From Leptodontidium sp. MPI-SDFR-AT-0119 (lineage: Eukaryota; Ascomycota; Leotiomycetes; Helotiales; Leptodontidiaceae), in contig JAHLEZ010000003.1 of NCBI GenBank assembly GCA_020726505.1, positions 2,356,001 to 2,420,000 on the forward strand: a stretch of DNA of 64,000 nucleotides, written 5' to 3'. Position 1 is the stretch's first letter. Every line of letters begins with the position of its first letter. The position numbers and the translations under genes are program-made. The notes under the pieces were generated by a model, which did not search any database, was not told the origin of the DNA, and was given only the letters and a program-made list of their open reading frames with translations. Shown piece by piece: positions 60,091-64,000 of the stretch.

Positions 60091-61168
60091 GGTGACGAGT
60101 GCTCCATATTATTGCTGAATGTCGCGATGGATGCAAGCTGGACGGGACCTTGGGAAAGGTTGCTCTGAAATATCATACCTGGAGATCAAGGCTGTAAGTC
60201 CGCCCAAAAAGTTGGGCTGTGAGGTCAGCCTATCGATGCGAGTACGAGCCTCGTATCGCCAGCAGCACAGACATGAGGATCTCAATCGACTTGCTTTTTG
60301 ATGTATGTACTTGCCCATACACATCAGCACAAAGTATTATTTTGTTTCGGGAATGCAGGGGGATTGTAAGCCAGTAGAAATCTACTAGTCGCTTGATACT
60401 GGTAGAAAATCTACTTACTATGAAAGCGGTTGTTAGGACTGGGATTATGTTTCTGGTCATTTGGCGTCTTTTGGCTCCTGGTAGAAATCTACTAGGTGAT
60501 GAAGGTGGATAAGCGCCGCCAAGACAAGAGATGCAGCCTTCAATGATAGAATATTCAGGGGATAGAGACGTGATAAGGAAGCTTGTCCGGTAGCTAGTGA
60601 TAACGTTATATATGTAGGTTCCTGCTATGAAGGTAATTTCGCGTAGTACTTTGCAGATGTGAGGAAGTTTTGAAGTGAAAGGCCTGGCAGTGAAAGGCCT
60701 GAAGTGAGCTATGATTTTGCTTGCCGAGGAAATAGCGGGGAAGCAGCGGGGTAGACGAAGTTCGAGATAATGAAGCAATCTAGGTTGTTTATTTATGCTG
60801 AGTGTAGTTATATCTGAGGGGTCAGTACTAATCCCTTGACTACAATGCCGCAATAACCTCGCTTGACTTGTGCGACATCAACAAAGACACAAATACCAAA
60901 AAGGTGTTCATATCACGTGATACCACCCATCATTCTCACGCGACGAGGTTCTGCCTACGCGCAAAATGAGGTAGCTATTTCCCAGTAGAACTCAATTGCT
61001 TCGATCTAGTTGAATCTGCTCCGAAAACCTAGGCCCAGTTGTTCTTTCAGACCCTGAAAAGAAGCCGTTTATCCTCCGAGGCTTCTCGCTTAGAATCTTA
61101 ACCTGACCACCCCGTCTCATCAACTCTCATCCACCTCGCCTCATCACATTCAACCACAATCGGTACTC
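60091..61168. other. Intergenic region with short palindromic repeats
   Basis: No gene is supported (a 207-codon minus-strand frame at 60,230-60,853 lacks any recognisable feature). It contains three copies of a short palindromic motif and the promoter of the gene at 61,169. Confidence 0.45.
60373..60494. repeat. Three copies of an AGTAGAAATCTACT-like palindrome
   Basis: Copies lie at 60,373-60,386, 60,401-60,415 (one extra A) and 60,480-60,494. The core GTAGAAATCTAC is nearly self-complementary. The copies could be protein binding sites or a minor repeat. Confidence 0.6.
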
Positions 61169-62300
61169 ATGATTCGATCAAGTATACACATCGCCCCAAC
61201 TTTACGCTCCATATACTGCCGCATTCTTCGAACCATGGCCACAGACGAGAAAGCCTCTCTCCCCCACATCGAAAGAACAGCTGCCGAACCGCGAGATAAC
61301 GTAAGCGACTAACGATTTATCCAGACTCAATCTCAAATTCATCACTAACAAGACGACAGAGACTCCATCCCGTTATCCTATCACAAATCTCACAAGTAAA
61401 TTCGTCAATCCGACTTCTCCGCTTAACTCCAGTTGAGAAGGAACTCATCAGGGTAAGCTTTGCAGCTCCTGTTTCTTTCTCCACATCTACCGCCCGATTT
61501 CTATGAACGGATTAATTTAGCAGTATGATCAAGTAATACATCAATACTGACACACATCACAGTTCGAACCAGGTCAATGGGTCGATCTGCACATCCCAAC
61601 CCTCCCTTCACCAGGCGGTTTCACACTAACATCTACACCCTCGACTTCCTCATCCTACCTCGAACTTGCAATTCAACGTCCCCCACCAAAGACCACATTC
61701 ACACCATTCACGCCCGCACACTGGCTCTGGCAACCCCCCTCTCAAATTCTCAATACCGCACTCGCTATACGAACCGGCGGATCCTTCACATGGCCGCCTC
61801 CCCATCCCTCATCTCTCAAAAGCATCAAAAGAGTCGTCTTCGTAGCCGGTGGCGTGGGAATTAACCCTTTGATGAGTATGCTGAGCGTTATTGCCGAAGA
61901 GAAGAAGAATACACCGGATGGGAAGGTGGGGTTTAAAATCGTGTTCCTTTATACGGTGAGGAATTCTGTTGATTCTGATGGTCGGAGTGAAGAGATCCTT
62001 TTCTTGTCTCGGTTGCGTGAGATTTTTGGGATTCTTGGTGAGGAGGGAGATTTTAGGTTCTTCGTTACGGGGGAGGAGGGCAATGAAGGGGGATTAGGAG
62101 TGGATTCTAAGAGCTTGCGTGTACAGAGAAGGAGGATTGAGGAGAGTGATTTGGAAGATGCGTTAGGGGAGAGTGAGCGGAGGGAGGGGACTGTGGTGTA
62201 TGTTTGTGGTGTGCCCGGAATGACGGATCGATTTGTTGAGTTAGCTGGGAAAGCAGAGGGGATGGATGAAAAGAGAGTTTTGAGCGAGAAGTGGTGGTGA
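61169..62300 (+). CDS. OXNAD1-like oxidoreductase, NAD-binding domain protein
   Basis: Exons at 61,169-61,300, 61,360-61,452 and 61,563-62,300 join cleanly in phase 0 into 320 residues, ending TGA. The flavin-reductase-type fold is visible: VNSSIRLLRLTP, FEPGQWVDLHIP and GGFTLTSTP at the place of the FAD-binding RxYS-type motif (here without Arg). The NAD domain follows: RVVFVAGGVGINPLMSMLSV (glycine-rich loop), KIVFLYTVRN and VVYVCGVPGMTDRFVE. The N-terminus (MIRSSIHIAPTLRSIYCRIL) is basic and amphipathic, suggesting import into mitochondria as for animal OXNAD1. A later Met (residue 23) could give a cytosolic form. The precise substrate is unknown. Intact. Confidence 0.9.
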
Positions 62301-62529
62301 TGCTGTAGGTGAGCTCGAGTTAACCCGAATTTTCATTGAGACTGATTTCATTCTGATAAAATCTACGTACCAGGTCTATGTACTTAGATGCTAGTCTATC
62401 CATCTATCTCGGTAAGCATTACACCCAAAAGTCACTTTTCATCTCAAGCTCATGAAATACACCTCAACTCCAGCGCAAAATCCAATCAAAAGTCTCTTTG
62501 TCCTCCGCTCTCGCAAGCAAGAAAAGTCC
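62301..62529. other. Short spacer between convergent genes
   Basis: This is the 3' side of the OXNAD1-like gene and of the minus-strand gene ending at 62,530. No feature is seen. Confidence 0.5.
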
Positions 62530-63615
62530 CTAAACCTCACTCCTCCGCCTCCTCAACGGCACTGGACTCCCTGTCCGACTCTTCGCCCTTCTCAACCTCA
62601 ACCTCTCAAACTCCGCCTCCCTTTCCCTTTCCCTCTGCATCTCCATCTCCAAACCCCACTCCCCATCAGCAGCAGCAGCACCCTTATCAACACCATAATC
62701 CGCAACCTCTCTCCTCAACCCCATTCCAACCGCTCCGCCTCTAGATCTCACACTACTAAAACTATTACTTCTTCCATGTCCATTCCCATTCCCATTCCCA
62801 TACCCAAGACTTACACCAGCAGGCACACTCGCACTAAAACTCTGCCTCCGTCCCGCAACCTGCCCTTTCACTCCTGCGCCAACACCAACCTGACCCAAAC
62901 TACCCCTCCTCCCATGCAACGGCCTCCTCAACTCCGGCAGAGCCCTAACCCCCCTCTCCTCCTCCTCTCCCTCAAGAGCAAAAGCGTCAGCATCCCACTC
63001 CACCATCTCACCCGTTCCCTTTCCCCCCTTATTTGATAAACCACCTTTCTCCCCCGAGCCTCCCATGGAACCTAACCTCTTTCCACCTCTCGTGTACCAG
63101 CAACTCAGCGGCAGGAGCACAAACGCGAAGAAAGCACCCTCTTTGATAGACTTCCCGCGCGAGCGGCGTGTAGTTTTGGGTTTGGGTTGGGGTTTGGAAG
63201 GGTAGTTTAGCGAGCTAGAAGTTGTGGAGGTGGAGGTTGTGGGTGAGTATGCTGGGAGACGGTTGGCCGGGTGGATGTCTTCTAGTTTGAGGATTGAGCG
63301 GGGTGTTGTAGGCGCAGTAAGGGCTGGTGCTGGCGCTGGGAGGAGTTTAGCTGATGTTGAGACTGAGGCTGACGTTGGGGTTGATCTTGTGATGGCAGTG
63401 AGAGGTGTTGAAGTAGGTTTGGAGAGAATCGTAGGTGCGAGTGTAGGTATTGGGTGTGAATAGTTCTGTGTCAGTGTTGGAGTTGGTTTCCATAGTCCTG
63501 AGGCGGCGAGATGGACGGGTCGTGGTGCGAGTGCTGTTGTGGATGTTGAGGATGTGGGGGAGGGTGGTGCGGTGTTGACCGCTGGTTGGAAAGGGGGTTG
63601 TGCTACGGCTGCCAT
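62530..63615 (-). CDS. Hypothetical low-complexity protein with one membrane segment
   Basis: This is a single exon of 361 residues, intact. Residues 1-155 are Pro/Thr/Ser-rich (MAAVAQPPFQPAVNTAPPSP...). A basic patch (TTRRSRGKSIKEG) precedes one hydrophobic segment (AFFAFVLLPLSCWYT, about residues 161-175). The remainder is Gly-rich and basic with a Gly-Asn-Gly repeat (GYGNGNGNGHG) and a C-terminal Glu/Arg helix (MQREREREAEFERLRLRRAK). The positive patch before the membrane segment is typical of a type II single-span protein. No family is recognised. Plus-strand frames opposite are low-complexity shadows. Confidence 0.75.
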   Translation of the reverse strand: MAAVAQPPFQPAVNTAPPSPTSSTSTTALAPRPVHLAASGLWKPTPTLTQNYSHPIPTLAPTILSKPTSTPLTAITRSTPTSASVSTSAKLLPAPAPALTAPTTPRSILKLEDIHPANRLPAYSPTTSTSTTSSSLNYPSKPQPKPKTTRRSRGKSIKEGAFFAFVLLPLSCWYTRGGKRLGSMGGSGEKGGLSNKGGKGTGEMVEWDADAFALEGEEEERGVRALPELRRPLHGRRGSLGQVGVGAGVKGQVAGRRQSFSASVPAGVSLGYGNGNGNGHGRSNSFSSVRSRGGAVGMGLRREVADYGVDKGAAAADGEWGLEMEMQREREREAEFERLRLRRAKSRTGSPVPLRRRRSEV

Positions 63616-64000
63616 TTTGTTGATATTGTCTTTTATCGTACTTTTGTTCTGGTAGTGCTCCTGGGTTCAGATTTGAATTTGATCTGGTCTGGAATATGAA
63701 TGTGGAGTTGAAGATATATTTCTCCAAATTCCGTCTGATGTCCTCGATGTTGTTGTCCGGGCCGTGTCCCAATACCCTCATCAGAGAGTTCGCAAGATTG
63801 AGCCCTGATCTTTCGTCCCTTCTATGGTTGATGTTTCTTTCTCAAAATCAAAGTCGTCTGTCAATCATTTCATTCAAACACTGAAGCATCAAGCATATCA
63901 ACAATTGAAAAGTTCACCCCTCTCAAGACGACACACTCAAGACTTCTTATACCTATACCACCCCTCCTTTAAGGCCAACCAACCCCTCCTCGTCTGCCCC
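63616..64000. other. Upstream region of the minus-strand gene at 63,615
   Basis: This is a probable promoter and 5' untranslated region, with CT-rich stretches on both strands. No second gene is visible before the window ends. Confidence 0.5.

Noticed and set aside
60230..60853. 207-codon minus-strand frame
   Set aside because: No domain, overlaps palindromic repeats, no splice support.
62388..63036. Two plus-strand frames (Pro/Ser-rich) opposite the gene at 62,530-63,615
   Set aside because: Low-complexity complements of the minus-strand Gly/Arg/Glu-rich frame, which is longer and starts cleanly.

Overview
The window looks like a filamentous ascomycete (Pezizomycotina, possibly Leotiomycetes; the class is a guess). 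Reasons: short spliceosomal introns with GTAAG-type donors and CTAAC/CTGAC branch sites, a HET-domain gene, a 2EXR fragment, a killer-toxin-like chitinase, Ty1/Copia and Ty3/Gypsy elements, and dense C-to-T / G-to-A (CpA to TpA) mutation typical of repeat-induced point mutation (RIP).

The window has two compartments with a sharp border at 32,322. Positions 1-32,322 are one AT-rich nest of LTR retrotransposons. The host is an old minus-strand Gypsy element (Gypsy-A, 5' LTR 32,074-32,322), split into four pieces by a RIP-mutated Copia copy (1-4,255, running off the left edge), a 12.3-kb plus-strand Gypsy element (Gypsy-B, 5,018-17,283), a young, lightly mutated 7.5-kb Copia element (Copia-1, 18,000-25,526, TSD GTAAT) and a 2.2-kb gag-only LTR element (26,823-28,980, TSD ATACT). 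Copia-1 carries, between pol and its 3' LTR and on the opposite strand, a two-intron gene of unknown function. Both Copia-type elements appear to be primed by an internal fragment of initiator tRNA-Met.

Positions 32,323-64,000 have ordinary base composition and gene-like structure, but many genes are damaged. In order: a possible gamma-glutamylcyclotransferase-like protein (minus); a subtilisin-like protease lacking the region with catalytic Asp and His (minus); a HET-domain protein (plus, intact); a Gypsy-A-type LTR remnant near 46.6 kb; an unknown protein with a 4-bp tandem duplication; a divergent pair made of a subgroup-C GH18 chitinase (minus) and a GH55 glucanase with three LysM and three CBM18-like modules (plus), both apparently decayed; a 2EXR fragment; an intact OXNAD1-like NAD-binding oxidoreductase (plus); and an intact low-complexity protein with one membrane segment (minus).

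The chitinase/GH55-LysM-CBM18 pair reads as a fungal cell-wall attack or remodelling module (chitin, beta-1,3-glucan and chitin binding) that has decayed. Most frameshifts there are single-base changes in homopolymers, so some may be assembly error, but the RIP-like nonsense codons and in-frame deletions are unlikely to be.
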